A DNA stretch of 64,000 nucleotides from Meira nashicola (lineage: Eukaryota > Basidiomycota > Exobasidiomycetes > Exobasidiales > Brachybasidiaceae), in assembly GCA_001600355.1 (NCBI GenBank), contig BCJU01000001.1, positions 4,030,013 to 4,094,012 on the forward strand, given 5' to 3'. A model generated the notes under the pieces. The model saw only the letters and a list, made by a program, of their open reading frames with translations. It did not search any database and had not been told where the DNA came from. Positions 41,359 to 52,610 of this stretch are shown here, piece after piece. The position numbers and the translations under genes were made by a program. The stretch's first letter is position 1, and each line of letters opens with the position of its first letter.

Positions 41359-44300
41359 TTATTCCTCTTCGGATATCAACGGTACATCGAGCTCTTCATC
41401 TTCGACATCGAACCACTCCTCTTGGCCTTCAGTAGAAACCTCTTCTGGAATTTCTTCACTTTGATCTGAACGAATTTCGAAGGCCTCCGACAAAATGTCT
41501 GCGAGCTCCCTTCGATCTACTCCTATTTGCTCTTCTCCGTTCAGGCTTTTTGTGACTAAAAGTTTTTTGATCTGTTCTGAAAGAAGATCTGTAGACCATT
41601 CTGTTGTTTCACTTGCTCGTTTTTGTGCATCTTTCAGCACATTTGCAATCGTTTCTAAGTTTGAACTTTTCTCTTCTGGTTTTGGTCCTGGCTTTCCTTC
41701 AGCTTTAATCTTTTCTACTTCCAATTTTAGACGTTCGGCTTCTTTGATCTCTTTTTGCCATGTATCATAGATGTGATGCTTTTGTGCTCTTGTCAAGCCA
41801 CCAACGACACCCATTTCACCACCAGAATATTGATCGACAGTTGCGGGAATATGCACCATTGCTGGATCCCAAAATTTGCGTGATCCTTGTCCTGGTTGTC
41901 CCCATTTACCATTCTTGGGCAAGAGAAGAGGATGTGCTTCCGTTGAGAAGACGTATTCATCCAATGAAATCAGGTTGGGCGGAGAAAAAAGTAAATAGTA
42001 ATACTTGAATGTTTCTGCGAACACATAACTCTCCATGGAGTCATACAACATTGCAGGAACGTGAAGCACATTACTGATCGCAGCAAATCCATGTTTAGTC
42101 ATACTATGCGTTACCCAAGAACAAAACATTTGCCACCCACGCTCTTGCCATTGAGGATCGCCAGTGATACGCCACATGTAAAATACACTTTCAATCGTTT
42201 CAGGTCGATTGCGATAATCCGGTGAAACGCTACGAACACCAACAACGGGAGCACCACGTGGACGACCACGACGAGAAGTTCCGCTAGTTGAAGTTGCCAC
42301 TTCGAATCTGTCGATATCTTTGTCTCGATAGAATGTCATCTCTTCTGGACCAATTCCCGTTTCGGTGGAATTATATGCCCAATAACATGTCTCTGTCACA
42401 CGACGAGCGATATCCAGATCATGTTTTCGTGATAAAAGTTTGGCTCCCATACCGATTGAGCCTCCGGTGAAACATGTTAGATGTTCCAATTTGGGTGTAT
42501 AAGATCTGCCATTACTTTGACCCATGACCAATAGAGGTGTGTCGGGAACAGAATTGATTCCACGCAATAGCCAGCGATGAGCGCTATCAACAGAATCAGC
42601 AAAGAATTTTCCATACTGTTCTAACCGTCCACCTAAAAGTTGATGTTCTTTGATCAAATATTCAAATGCAGAATCAATCATACCTCCCCACGAATACCAT
42701 CCATACATCGTTCCACGTTCTGGAAAGATGGTAGAAGGTAATAGTGCTCCCAATCGATCTGGCGATCCAGTCATATTGTATTGCAACCAATCTGTCGTTC
42801 GTTGTACTTTATCAAAATAAGTTCGATTTCCAGTCACTTGCCATAAACGTGTCATTTCTACAAGCATGCTCGCTGCTTCTGCAACAATTACACTACTTGG
42901 CGGAAATGGATTACCGGGCTTGTTCAAATTGAGACGTCCAATCGGCACACCTGTCATTGTCTCAAATGCTGGCAAGATGAGTTGTGCTAATTCTTCAGCA
43001 CGATCACGCATCAATTCATCACCCGAAAGATCATAAGCCGAAAGAAAGCCACCTAAGTACCTAATTGCAGTTTCGAACACAGGCACACGTCCATCACTAT
43101 TTCCATATGCGCTCCTAGAACCGCCTATAAAGTGAAAATCGATATCGTAAACATGCTGTCTTGCTAAATCGTATTCTGCTGGTAAGTCCATGATCAAAAG
43201 AGTGTCTAGAGCATCTACGATTGTAGCACCCCACCCATTAAAGCTATCCGAAAATTCACCAGAAACAGGTCTAACCTCATCGTGACCCCATGCGTTGGCT
43301 TTATACGCTTCCCACGAATGTAAGAAAGCATTTCTGACCAATCTCCTTCGCTTCTCATTAACCGCATCCCGTTCTTTATCATTTGAGTCACCGCTGAAAC
43401 GAGTTGGATCACTGAAAGGGTATTGAACACGAGGCAAAGCAGAAGCAGCAGCTTTCTTCACGAACCCGCGAGAGTTTTGCATGTTAAACTTAGGTGGTTT
43501 CCATAAATTGTATGGATTTGGTCGCCAGTCGTGATCCAACGGCTGAGTGTCGGGATCCATAGCGTCTTCTATGCGAGTCTTTGATCCATTTGAAGCTCTA
43601 GACCAACCGCTATGACTTTCGTATCGTCCCGAGGGATATGCAAGAGGTTTACTCGATAGCATTGGCCCTATTCTTGGTATATCTCTTTCGAGCATACTTA
43701 ATTGTGCAGGCGGAATGACACCTTGATGTGGATCTCCATCTTTATAGTTATATATTGCTTTAGACGGTTTGGCTTTGTTGGCATAACTTACGACGTCTGG
43801 CGGGAAAACATTACCTGAAGTGATACTTTGAGTTTCTTCTTCAGGTGAGATTGGAAGATCATAGTCGGTGGGTATATTCCATTTTGGCTTATAGATCGTA
43901 TAACCTGCAACAGAGGTACCGATCGGTGCATCGTCCATTGGTGAAGGGGGTCTAGAAGGAGAATGAGTTTGCGAAGGAGGAGGAATTGCTGGTATATCTT
44001 CGGCTCCGTTAAATAAAGGGTGCATTGATGGTTTCCATTTCTCAATTGCATCGCCCCAAGCATTTGCACGTTCTTCGCCTACAAGTGAAGGTCCCCAAAG
44101 CCAAAGCTGTGAAGCAAGTAAGATACTCAAAGTTAAATATAATACCATTCTTCGTCTTCGCATCACCATACCGCAACATCCTAATATTCCACCTTTACTC
44201 CGTATTCTTCTATTTCTGCTATCATTATTTCCTGGAAGGAAAGAGGCAAGCTCTTCAGATGAATCTTCTGTTTGTGGTGCCATTTCGTCTATTGATTTGG

Positions 44301-44643
44301 TATCTTTTACGTTTGAGTTTGATTGATTTGGCGTTTCTTCTGTTTGTGCGTTTTTGTTTGATTTTGTCAAAATCCTTCTTCTGAGATTGTCACCGTTCAC
44401 CGAGATTGCCGCTGAGGGCAAAACTGCCTGTGATTGACTATCTTTGATGGTGAATGAAGCCAATTCAGGCTGTTCGGCAGAGTTGAGAGTGCCAAAAGAT
44501 TGTGATCGTAAAAGTCGTTTAGTTGCAATTCCAGAAGTATGAAGAGATGTCGAAATTGAAGAAGAAGATGAAGAAGATGAAGGACACGTTGAAAAGGATG
44601 AAGAGTTGGAACAAAATGTTCCATTTGCACAATCTCCATGCAT
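41359..44643 (-). CDS. MNS1: GH47 class I alpha-1,2-mannosidase, type II membrane protein
   Basis: 1094 residues, one exon. It trims alpha-1,2-linked mannose from N-glycans in the ER or Golgi. A ~165-residue cytosolic, Ser-rich tail with basic RRRRM leads into one membrane anchor (about 166-184, VLYLTLSILLASQLWLWG) and a lumenal stem. The GH47 domain (about 430-920) shows SDSFNGWGATIVDALDTLLI, FETAIRYLGGFLSAYDLSG, LTCFTGGSIGMGAKLL and RPETIESVFYMWRITGD, and ends with DSMESYVFAETFKYYYLLF, then VFSTEAHPL with the calcium-site Thr. After the catalytic domain there is an unusual ~170-residue charged tail, strongly acidic at the end. It is about twice as long as minimal members. ER versus Golgi location is not resolved. 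Confidence 0.92.
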   Translation of the reverse strand: MHGDCANGTFCSNSSSFSTCPSSSSSSSSISTSLHTSGIATKRLLRSQSFGTLNSAEQPELASFTIKDSQSQAVLPSAAISVNGDNLRRRILTKSNKNAQTEETPNQSNSNVKDTKSIDEMAPQTEDSSEELASFLPGNNDSRNRRIRSKGGILGCCGMVMRRRRMVLYLTLSILLASQLWLWGPSLVGEERANAWGDAIEKWKPSMHPLFNGAEDIPAIPPPSQTHSPSRPPSPMDDAPIGTSVAGYTIYKPKWNIPTDYDLPISPEEETQSITSGNVFPPDVVSYANKAKPSKAIYNYKDGDPHQGVIPPAQLSMLERDIPRIGPMLSSKPLAYPSGRYESHSGWSRASNGSKTRIEDAMDPDTQPLDHDWRPNPYNLWKPPKFNMQNSRGFVKKAAASALPRVQYPFSDPTRFSGDSNDKERDAVNEKRRRLVRNAFLHSWEAYKANAWGHDEVRPVSGEFSDSFNGWGATIVDALDTLLIMDLPAEYDLARQHVYDIDFHFIGGSRSAYGNSDGRVPVFETAIRYLGGFLSAYDLSGDELMRDRAEELAQLILPAFETMTGVPIGRLNLNKPGNPFPPSSVIVAEAASMLVEMTRLWQVTGNRTYFDKVQRTTDWLQYNMTGSPDRLGALLPSTIFPERGTMYGWYSWGGMIDSAFEYLIKEHQLLGGRLEQYGKFFADSVDSAHRWLLRGINSVPDTPLLVMGQSNGRSYTPKLEHLTCFTGGSIGMGAKLLSRKHDLDIARRVTETCYWAYNSTETGIGPEEMTFYRDKDIDRFEVATSTSGTSRRGRPRGAPVVGVRSVSPDYRNRPETIESVFYMWRITGDPQWQERGWQMFCSWVTHSMTKHGFAAISNVLHVPAMLYDSMESYVFAETFKYYYLLFSPPNLISLDEYVFSTEAHPLLLPKNGKWGQPGQGSRKFWDPAMVHIPATVDQYSGGEMGVVGGLTRAQKHHIYDTWQKEIKEAERLKLEVEKIKAEGKPGPKPEEKSSNLETIANVLKDAQKRASETTEWSTDLLSEQIKKLLVTKSLNGEEQIGVDRRELADILSEAFEIRSDQSEEIPEEVSTEGQEEWFDVEDEELDVPLISEEE

Positions 44644-45103
44644 GCTAACAACTATGTCTTCATGTCATCCTAGGTACGTTGTGTGTAACTTCTTTTTTTT
44701 TGTAATGTATTTCCCCACTCTGTACATATACCGTCGAAGTCAAGGTCATGCATGAATTGCAAAGGATGCAAGCCAGGGAGCGATCCCGCCTACACTAAAC
44801 TTTGTCCACACGACGAAAGTGCAAATTTTAAATTAGTGCTAGATACACTATAGAACCAAGAGATTGTATAGGGCAGGAAAGCACTTCTTCATTCAGCCTA
44901 GAGCTAAAAATGTGATCAGAACAAAAAAAAAACCCTCCTTTAGCCAATCCGCCCCTTTTAGCGTGCAACCTGGAAAGTCCAAAGGGTAATTAATATCTTC
45001 CGCCTGAACGGCCTTCCGATACACTCTTGGCTGCAGGTGCACTTTTTTTTCGTATTCAACATTTAAAGCTGCAGAATAAATAGTGGGCTAGTCACGAGAA
45101 AAG
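44644..45103. other. divergent intergenic region MNS1 / Zn2Cys6 factor
   Basis: 460 bp between the mannosidase start and the probable first exon of the transcription factor. Contains poly-T (44692-44701) and poly-A (44922-44931) runs. No gene is seen. Confidence 0.45.
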
Positions 45104-48100
45104 ATGGACATTGCTTCTCACGCCATCAAACAAGGTATCTATGTATCATCATTTTTATCGCTTTGCATGAGTCACCTAATTGTATCTTGCCATTAAAGAC
45201 ATGGCTCCGTCAACGGATACTTCCTCTGCCACTCAACCTTCTTCGTCAAAGTCATCAGCTACGACTGTCAAATCAAATCCTACAAAAGACGGGACTGTTC
45301 CTGCTAGGATTGCTCCTTCAATCGCTCCTGCTCCCGGCCCTTCTTCCTCAAAGCCTAGCATCTCCGTTTCAACAAAGACAGCGCCACCAACGAATAATGG
45401 TACATCAATAAATGCAACTCTTCCGCGGGTAAATCCAATATTGTCTCCAAACAGATCTGCACTGATGAATGCAGATCAAAATGTAAAGAAAGGCGGTATT
45501 CCTATTTCTGCATCAACAATTCAACCATCCGCGGCCACAAATGCATCAACAAATCGATCAAGTTCTATAACGTCTAGCACATCCTCCCCAAGAATAACGC
45601 AAAGCGAAACACAATCTCGCGGAATGAGCCCTTCGCCGTCCAACGGGTCTTTACCTAAAACGCAAGATGGCCAACAAAACAACTCGGTAAATCCTCGAAT
45701 CAAGAAAACATTAGCTGATGTCTTGGCATCACAGCAAGGTGTCACACCACCAAGAAAGCGTAAAAGAGTTCATTATAGTTGTGCAGAATGTCATCGAAGA
45801 AAACATCGTTGTGATCGCAATATTCCATGTCAACCTTGCTTGGACAGAGGGCTAGGAGATTCTTGTAGACCGTTCCAAGATGGGGATGAATTTGGAGATG
45901 AACGTGATCGACTGAAGAGGCTAGAAGATCTAGTAGAAGGATTGGCAAGGGCACATGCCACACTCTCTGACGAATTTGATCTGTACAAGCAAGGAAAGCT
46001 ATCGACCATCAAAAACCCGATGAATGGCGCTTTGAAAGTATTGGGCGAAGCCGCAGAAGCTGCAGCTGCTGCACACGCTGCTTCACCTTCTGATACAGGC
46101 GATAAGAGCAGTGGTAAAGCAAGTGGAAGGCCCGATAAGCGGGTCCGATTGGCACGAGTGGGCGAAGTGGAAATGGAACGAGAAGAATTGCGAGCTGGCA
46201 GTGCGTTGAATGACGAGACCGGACAAGCGGGATTGTATGGTGGATCAGCAGGTGAAGTTCTCCCAGAGACAAATTCTCTCGAAGGTGGACTGACTCGCGA
46301 AGGAGATAGCTTCTACGGAGCTCTTGCTCTTCCAAGTGTCAGTAGGGGAGTGATTGAGACACAAATTCATGGCGAACGATTAGAGCTCAGCTCAAATGTA
46401 CCTCTTCGTTCGGCTAGTGCAAAGGTTCATCGACTAATACAAGAAGGAGGAGCACCGCCAAATGTGATTGACGAATTGATGAGCTGTTTGCCTCCTCGAC
46501 ACGAATCAGATGCAATGTTGGAATGGTACTTTCGCGATATCAATGACACACGATTGCCACTTCACGAACGCACATTTAGAGCAAGTTACGAAGAAATTAT
46601 GAACTGGAGATGGGGCAATCTGAGAAATGAAGAAGGTGATGATGGTGCAAGACATATCCCTTTCTTGGCCTTTTTGTTCGTCATCTTGGCTATTGCCAAA
46701 AGATCTGAGCCTGAAGATCGTTGTGCATCAGATGAAGATGCGAGAAGAGGCGCACTATTCTACCTCCATTGTGCTCGTCGCAGTATGGCTATTGCAAGTG
46801 CTGTACGAGCTGATCATATTGATGTCTTGTTGGCTGCTTTGTATGGAGCTCGTCTTTTGATCACCCTAAGACAAAGTGCAGAAAGTTGGAGTCTTTTAGG
46901 TGTCGCAATTCGTGCTGCTCAGGCCATCGGATTGCACAGAGATGGAACCAAGTTAGGTTTGGATGCTGTCACAACAGAAAGAAGGCGCAGGTTATGGGCA
47001 ATGATCTATTATCTTGATCGTACTACAAGTATGTTATTGGGAAGACCGCAGGCAATCGATGATAAAACTGCAGACACATTACCGCCAAGCGATGTGGATA
47101 TCGATGTTTTACCAAGATTCGGCCCGGCACCAACGCCACAACCATTCCCTCCAGTCTCAACACCCCCAGCCGAAGATGGATCAAGACGTCCTCCAGGAGT
47201 CTTTTGCTTTGTTGCTATTCGACATGAGCTGGCACGATTGATCGGAAGAATCGTCGAGCACTTTCAGGATTTGTCTAAACCTCGCAATTACGCTGATGTA
47301 TTGCAACTTGATGCTGATCTTCAACTTTTTTACGCTTCTCTGCCAGGGTTCTACTTATATCCAGCTTTACGTGGAGAAGAAGCTGATCGATCATTTGATG
47401 ACGTATGTCCATGGCTGCCGATACATCGATATTTGATCAACATCGAATATCATTATGTACGCAACGCACTTCATCGACCGTACCTCTTACGTTCTGAGCG
47501 ATACAGGCAATCACGCGAGGCTGCATTTGCAAGCGCCAAAGCAGATCGTGTAATAAGGAGGGAGTATGAAAGTGAAGTAAGCTGGCCATCTAGTAGAGCT
47601 CGAAACAGTCATTTAGGTGGAGTATATCGTAAATTTGCGAGTACTCTCATTGCTGGTATTGAATTATTACTCGATCCGAGCGGTTCCAATGCAACTGAAT
47701 TGCATGATGTGTTGGATGATTTCTTGAGTCATTCGACCAAATTTGCCGATCCAAGTCAATGCACAAAACGTGAGCTGGCAATCATCAAGATCTTTAAAGC
47801 GAAAGCAATGGACCCTTCTTGGTGTGCTGCCAATAGCAGCACTGTAAAGAATGGTGCTTCAGCCATGGGTGCTGGCTCACCTGCTGATCGTCAATCGGGA
47901 GTTGTGACTACACCAAGTGGTACTAACGCAAGGATTGAAAATGCAAAAAGTGGTGATAGTGTGAGAACGACAGCAAATGTACCAAAGGTAAAAGCTGGTG
48001 TTGCTGTTGGAAATGCAACGAAAAGATTACCTCCTACACAAAAAGAGACAAATGAATTAGCACAAACGCTTTTGGATAGATTGGGTGGAATTGAATCTTT

Positions 48101-48584
48101 ACAAGTTCTCAATCAAAATCAATCTCCTTCAAGCAATTCGGCATCATCTGTGGATTTATCGACAGGCTTACGTCCTATTCACAACGAATCATTGCCATCA
48201 CAAGCAGGTCCAATTCAAGCGGGTACAGGTGTATCAGGAGCACCGCATCAAGCCATGACCACGTCTAATCCCATCACTTCAATGACAACGATGCAAAATG
48301 GTATTGTTGGTGAACCAATGACGGCTTATAGTGTACCGACATCATTCGAAGGATTATTTGATACCTCAGACGGAACGGATTGGTTTGGTTCGATAGATGC
48401 AGGTGCAATGGGGGGATTTGGAGGAACAGCGATTCCCAATAATATGACATTCCCTGGTATGAATGGAAATAATGCACAAACACCAGGAGCGGGAGCTGTT
48501 GCTGGTACAAATGATACTGAATCGGATTTCGGTGGATGGGGAACATTGGTAGAAGCAATCGTGTCGGGTCAAGAGAACCCATGA
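45104..48584 (+). CDS. Zn2Cys6 fungal transcription factor
   Basis: 1138 residues if a first mini-exon is used. The certain part starts at the ATG at 45201. A strong-context ATG at 45104 (aagATGG) opens ten codons and one base, then a 64-bp intron (45135-45198, GTATCT...TTAAAG, with CTAAT as branch candidate) joins in frame to ATG 45201; the donor differs from the GTRAGT of the other introns, so the exon is probable, not proven. The DNA-binding zinc cluster CAECHRRKHRCDRNIPC (then CX2CX8C) lies near residue 205 and is followed by a linker and short coiled segment. The fungal-specific domain (PF04082 type) covers about 450-720, including SWSLLGVAIRAAQAIGLHRD and RRRLWAMIYYLDRTTSMLLG. Ser/Thr/Gln-rich ends are probably disordered. 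Targets are not predictable. Confidence 0.9.
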
Positions 48585-49046
48585 GTGAAATACTTTAGGT
48601 ATGCTGTGAAAATCTGCTTCGAGTATTTATGTATCATAGTTTGCATTTTTGTAATTAAAATTGGAGAATATATGCCCTTCTTGTAAAACTCCTTTTGATC
48701 GAAAAGATGGCCACGATTGTGATTTGAAATCATCTTTTACTTGCTAGCCAATAATAAGAGAGTTTCTTTGATTCATTCCTAGTTGCGCTGCGCAGCACAC
48801 GTCTGCGCTAAAATCTTTCTGCAGTCTGAAGCACGCGCCTAGTGCCTCTCCAACACACGCTGAGGGCAGGTTTTTTTTTAAGAAGAACGATCAGGTTCCC
48901 TGTTTTTAACTCCCTTTATTAAGGCGTCGCGCTCACATGCATGTTTTTTTCCAGTTTCGAAAATTCTTGCATTGCGAGGTGGCATGATGCTTAAAAAGAC
49001 ACCCAATGACCACCATCACCTCTTTTAAGCTTTAACGAAGGTCAAA
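48585..49046. other. intergenic region between Zn2Cys6 factor and RLI1
   Basis: 462 bp, holding the factor's 3' end and the RLI1 promoter. It has a CG palindrome gctgcgcagc at 48787-48796, a poly-T run at 48873-48881, and the patch aaggcgtcgcgc at 48921-48932, which also occurs at 25761-25772. No gene is seen. Confidence 0.45.
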
Positions 49047-50888
49047 ATGCCGCCTAAAGCATCTGCATCAGCACAGCCTGCATCGAAGGAGACACGTATT
49101 GCTATCGTCTCATCGGAAAAATGTAAGCCAAAGAAGTGTAGACAAGAATGCAAAAAGAGTTGTCCGGTTGTGCGAATGGGAAGGTTGTGTATCGAAGTGA
49201 CTTCAACAAGCAAGATCGCATTCATTTCAGAGCCACTTTGTATCGGTTGTGGTATTTGTGTGAAAAAGTGTCCTTTTGAAGCGATTAACATTATCAAATT
49301 GCCGACAAATTTGGAAGCAGAAACTACTCATAGATATAGTGCAAACAGTTTCAAGTTACATAGATTACCAACCCCACGTGTCGGACAGGTTTTGGGATTA
49401 GTAGGAACGAATGGAATCGGAAAGAGTACTGCATTGAAGATCTTGGCCGGAAATCAAAAGCCAAATCTTGGACGATATGACGATCCTCCAGATTGGGAAG
49501 AAATTATCAAATATTTCCGTGGTTCAGAATTGCAAAACTTTTTCACCAAAGTTTTGGAAGAGAACATCAAAGCACTCATCAAACCTCAATATGTAGATCA
49601 CGTTCCTCGTGCTATCAAAGGTTCTACAACTGTTACAGCGATGTTGAATGGAAAGCTAGAGCGGGACAACCTTGATGATATTGTACGAGTATTGGATTTG
49701 AAGGAAGTTATGCATCGTGACCCCAAACAATTATCCGGTGGAGAATTGCAAAGATTTACCATCGGAATGAGTTGCGTTCAAAAAGCAAATATGTACATGT
49801 TCGATGAGCCTTCCAGTTATCTTGATGTCAAGCAACGTCTCAATGCTGCAAGAATGATCAGAAGCTTGTTGGACGAACAAACCTACGTCATTGCTGTCGA
49901 GCACGATTTGAGTGTATTGGATTACTTGAGTGACTTTATTTGTTGCTTGTACGGTGTTCCAAGTGTTTATGGTGTTGTCACTGTACCAAGTCCTGTACGT
50001 GATGGAATTAACATCTTCTTGGACGGTTATATTCCCGCTGAGAATATGCGTTTCAGAGATGAATCGCTCACTTTCCGTATTGCCGAAACAGCAGAAGAAG
50101 AAATAACTGACCGTACACGTCAATTCGAATACCCTGCAATGACCAAGACTCTTGGAAATTTCAAGCTGCAAATTCAACCTGGTCAATTTAGTGATTCAGA
50201 AATTATTGTGTTCTTAGGTGAAAATGGAACTGGTAAGACTACATTTGTCAAAATGTTGGCTGGTAAATTGGAGCCTGATGCAGGAACAAAGAAGCCACCA
50301 CAATTGAATGTTTCTCTCAAACCACAAACAATTGCACCTAAATTCCAAGGTACTGTTCGTATGTTGTTAATCAAACAAATCAAGGGGGCCTTTATGCATC
50401 CTCAATTCCAAACAGATGTTGCTAAGCCTATGCAATTGGATAATATTATCGATCAAGACGTTCAAACATTATCTGGTGGAGAACTACAACGTGTTGCTTT
50501 AGTTTTGGCGTTGGGTAAACCAGCAGATATCTATTTGATTGATGAGCCAAGCGCTTATTTGGATTCTGAACAACGTATTATCGCAAGTCGTGTGATCAAG
50601 AGATTCATCTTGCATGCCAAAAAGACTGCAATGATTATCGAGCACGATATTATTATGGCAACTTATTTGGCTGATCGTGTGATCGTTTACGAAGGTCAAC
50701 CATCCGTTTCCGCTACAGCCAAATCACCCGAATCCCTATTGACGGGAATGAACACCTTCTTGGCAACATTGGAAGTTAGTATGCGTCGTGATCCTACTAA
50801 CTTTAGACCACGTGTTAACAAGATGAACAGTGTTAAGGATAAAGAACAAAAGTCTTCGGGTCGTTACTGGTTCTTGGACGATGATTAG
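49047..50888 (+). CDS. RLI1: ABCE1/Rli1 ribosome-recycling ATPase
   Basis: 613 residues, one exon. It splits ribosomes after termination and needs two 4Fe-4S clusters. The N-terminal ferredoxin-like domain has [17 protein letters not shown] and [16 protein letters not shown]. Two ABC domains follow: Walker [13 protein letters not shown] and [12 protein letters not shown], signature [12 protein letters not shown] and [12 protein letters not shown], Walker [10 protein letters not shown] and IDEPSAYLD, and matching H-loop EHD motifs. The hinge region and the basic C-terminus are present. Length and order match the highly conserved family, and all catalytic residues are visible, so the call is as secure as any here. 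Confidence 0.98.
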   Translation: MPPKASASAQPASKETRIAIVSSEKCKPKKCRQECKKSCPVVRMGRLCIEVTSTSKIAFISEPLCIGCGICVKKCPFEAINIIKLPTNLEAETTHRYSANSFKLHRLPTPRVGQVLGLVGTNGIGKSTALKILAGNQKPNLGRYDDPPDWEEIIKYFRGSELQNFFTKVLEENIKALIKPQYVDHVPRAIKGSTTVTAMLNGKLERDNLDDIVRVLDLKEVMHRDPKQLSGGELQRFTIGMSCVQKANMYMFDEPSSYLDVKQRLNAARMIRSLLDEQTYVIAVEHDLSVLDYLSDFICCLYGVPSVYGVVTVPSPVRDGINIFLDGYIPAENMRFRDESLTFRIAETAEEEITDRTRQFEYPAMTKTLGNFKLQIQPGQFSDSEIIVFLGENGTGKTTFVKMLAGKLEPDAGTKKPPQLNVSLKPQTIAPKFQGTVRMLLIKQIKGAFMHPQFQTDVAKPMQLDNIIDQDVQTLSGGELQRVALVLALGKPADIYLIDEPSAYLDSEQRIIASRVIKRFILHAKKTAMIIEHDIIMATYLADRVIVYEGQPSVSATAKSPESLLTGMNTFLATLEVSMRRDPTNFRPRVNKMNSVKDKEQKSSGRYWFLDDD

Positions 50889-51315
50889 AGGAATGCAATT
50901 TCTTTAGAGTGATGTTGGAAAAATTGGTTGTTTGTCTAGCAATTGAGGCAAGAACAATCTTTGTATTTGTTTCTCATTATGGCTTCATAATTGACATGAA
51001 AGTCTACCCAAAATTGGATGATGAATCCTTCTGATCGGTATTGCGGGATTTATCTTATATCTAGAATTTCTTAAGCATATCTGTAAACGATAAACGATCT
51101 TTTGGTAATCTCATCCATTCATTCATTCATTCAATCAAAGAGTGATAAATTAAGTCAAAGATGAGGTAGCTTTACTGAAGTGAAATGGTATAGAGATTAT
51201 CTGAAAAAGAAAAGGGAAAGACTTGAAAATCTAGCCACCAGCTTTTTTCACTTTAAAAAATTGAAATAGGGTCCGCGTTTGCATTTACGTTGTTGGGATA
51301 GAACACGGACCCTTT
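50889..51315. other. convergent 3' intergenic region RLI1 / small Gly2 protein
   Basis: 427 bp between stops, AT-rich. It holds a short tetranucleotide repeat, four ATTC units at 51117-51132. No gene is seen. Confidence 0.45.
51117..51132 (+). repeat. (ATTC)4 microsatellite
   Basis: Four perfect ATTC units downstream of RLI1; short, with no visible function. Confidence 0.6.
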
Positions 51316-51607
51316 CTAGATTCGTTTCGTCCTTCCTGCACGACCACCACCTCCGCATCGGCAGCAAAGAACATCAGCAATACAGTTGAACGTAGCGATG
51401 AGAGCGGATGAAATAGCGCTGACACTACAAAAGAATAAAGAGTGAGAGAGTATACTTTAGTCAGTAATGGAAAAGATAAAAAGAGCGCTTAGATGTTTTC
51501 AACACTTACATTGCTCCAACAATCGAAACGATTCCGTTCAAAACGGCCATAATACCGCGGCCGATAGCATTAACGATGCTTGATAAACAACTTGCGACTG
51601 CACCCAT
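51316..51607 (-). CDS. 68-residue Gly2/Cys small hydrophobic protein, one intron
   Basis: Found by reading the minus strand; too short for usual frame lists. Exon 1 51607-51510, 85-bp intron 51425-51509 (GTAAGT...TTGTAG), exon 2 51424-51316. The product starts MGAVASCLSSIVNAIGRG, with Gly2 and Ser6 fitting an N-myristoylation site and Cys7 a possible palmitoylation site. Alternating hydrophobic and small residues (Ala, Ile, Val, Gly) follow without a charged break, then VLCCRCGGGGRAGRTKR, a Cys/Gly/Arg-rich end. This layout recurs in a small uncharacterised protein that I recall from many fungi (MGA-V-x-C start, CC-x-C-GG end); I know of no assigned function. A membrane-surface role is inferred from the acylation-type N-terminus and hydrophobic middle. 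The splice junction restores one continuous frame. Confidence 0.82.
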
Positions 51608-52610
51608 GATGAAAAGATTTGATGAGATTCAATCGGGTATTTTATTTGTTCGTAAAATTCGTGAGAATGTTTGAATCGTTATTGGAAATGAAAAGAAAAA
51701 ACCTTTTTGTTTTTGTTTCGTAAAACGATGATCGTAAATGAGAATGAAAAGTAATGGATGTATTTTATTTCATCTTATATTTTGTTTCCCCTTCTATCAC
51801 TCACACATTTCAATTAATCAAACATTTTGACCCTTTGACACTTTTTCCTTTCGTTTAATGCATAACACGACGTCAAAATATATTGTACTCATGTATGCCA
51901 TCGAAAAAAAAAGCCTTTTAATTCGATCATGCATGACAAAAAATAAGTAACAATGTTTAATTCTCCGTGTACCTGTCTCAGTATAAGATGTGGATGTATG
52001 CAGGTTGAAAAAACTTAGTCTCCCGATAAGCTTCCCCCTCCACACACACACGCACACTTTTTGCAACAATCGTCTCCACACCGTCAAATGAAAATGTTAA
52101 TGACAGGACAAGTATTAGTATCGTCATTCATCCCAAAAAGGGATAAGTGGCTGTGCTTCATCTTATTAGCCCTGTCAAAAGTAAAAATTAAAAAAGAAGA
52201 GCGAGGAGATAAGTGTAAAAATGAAAATGTATATCGTGAGAAAGCAACAGTGCCAGAGCTTAAAGTCAAAACGACAAGCTTTTAGCCGATATGCAAAGCT
52301 GCATAAATTAGGCGTAAAAGGGTTCAAGAACCAACTTTCCCGCTTTATTTTTCTGGGCCTGTCTACGTCATTTTGACGCGTTTTATGTTGCCGTAAAGAT
52401 CAGGCTTTTAGCATTTCGGCAATCAAACGCATAAACCTATACAACAGCTTATTCTTTAATCATTCTCATTCAAAGCATCTCTCTCTCTCACGTGCATCTG
52501 AAGATATGGGGTTTGGGGATTTATTTTATTTTCATAGTACGATGTATGATCGTAATGAGGATCGACAAAGGAGAGAGAAAGGAGAATTGAGGGCATCTTT
52601 ACGCCTCTTT
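51608..52610. other. intergenic region between small Gly2 protein and DHH1
   Basis: About 1 kb without a convincing gene; both neighbours are on the minus strand. It includes the small gene's promoter and DHH1's 3' end. A CA repeat lies at 52040-52057, an ACGCGT hexamer at 52376-52381, and ggttcaagaacc, an inverted pair, at 52321-52332. The short frames have no family likeness. Confidence 0.45.

Noticed and set aside
19739..50888. Iron / Fe-S cluster (Tah18, Ccc1, Rli1)
   Set aside because: They are functionally linked in the cell but scattered, with separate promoters; no clustering signal is seen.
51818..52285. Short frames between the 68-residue gene and DHH1
   Set aside because: No homology pattern, low-complexity sequence, no plausible splice partners.
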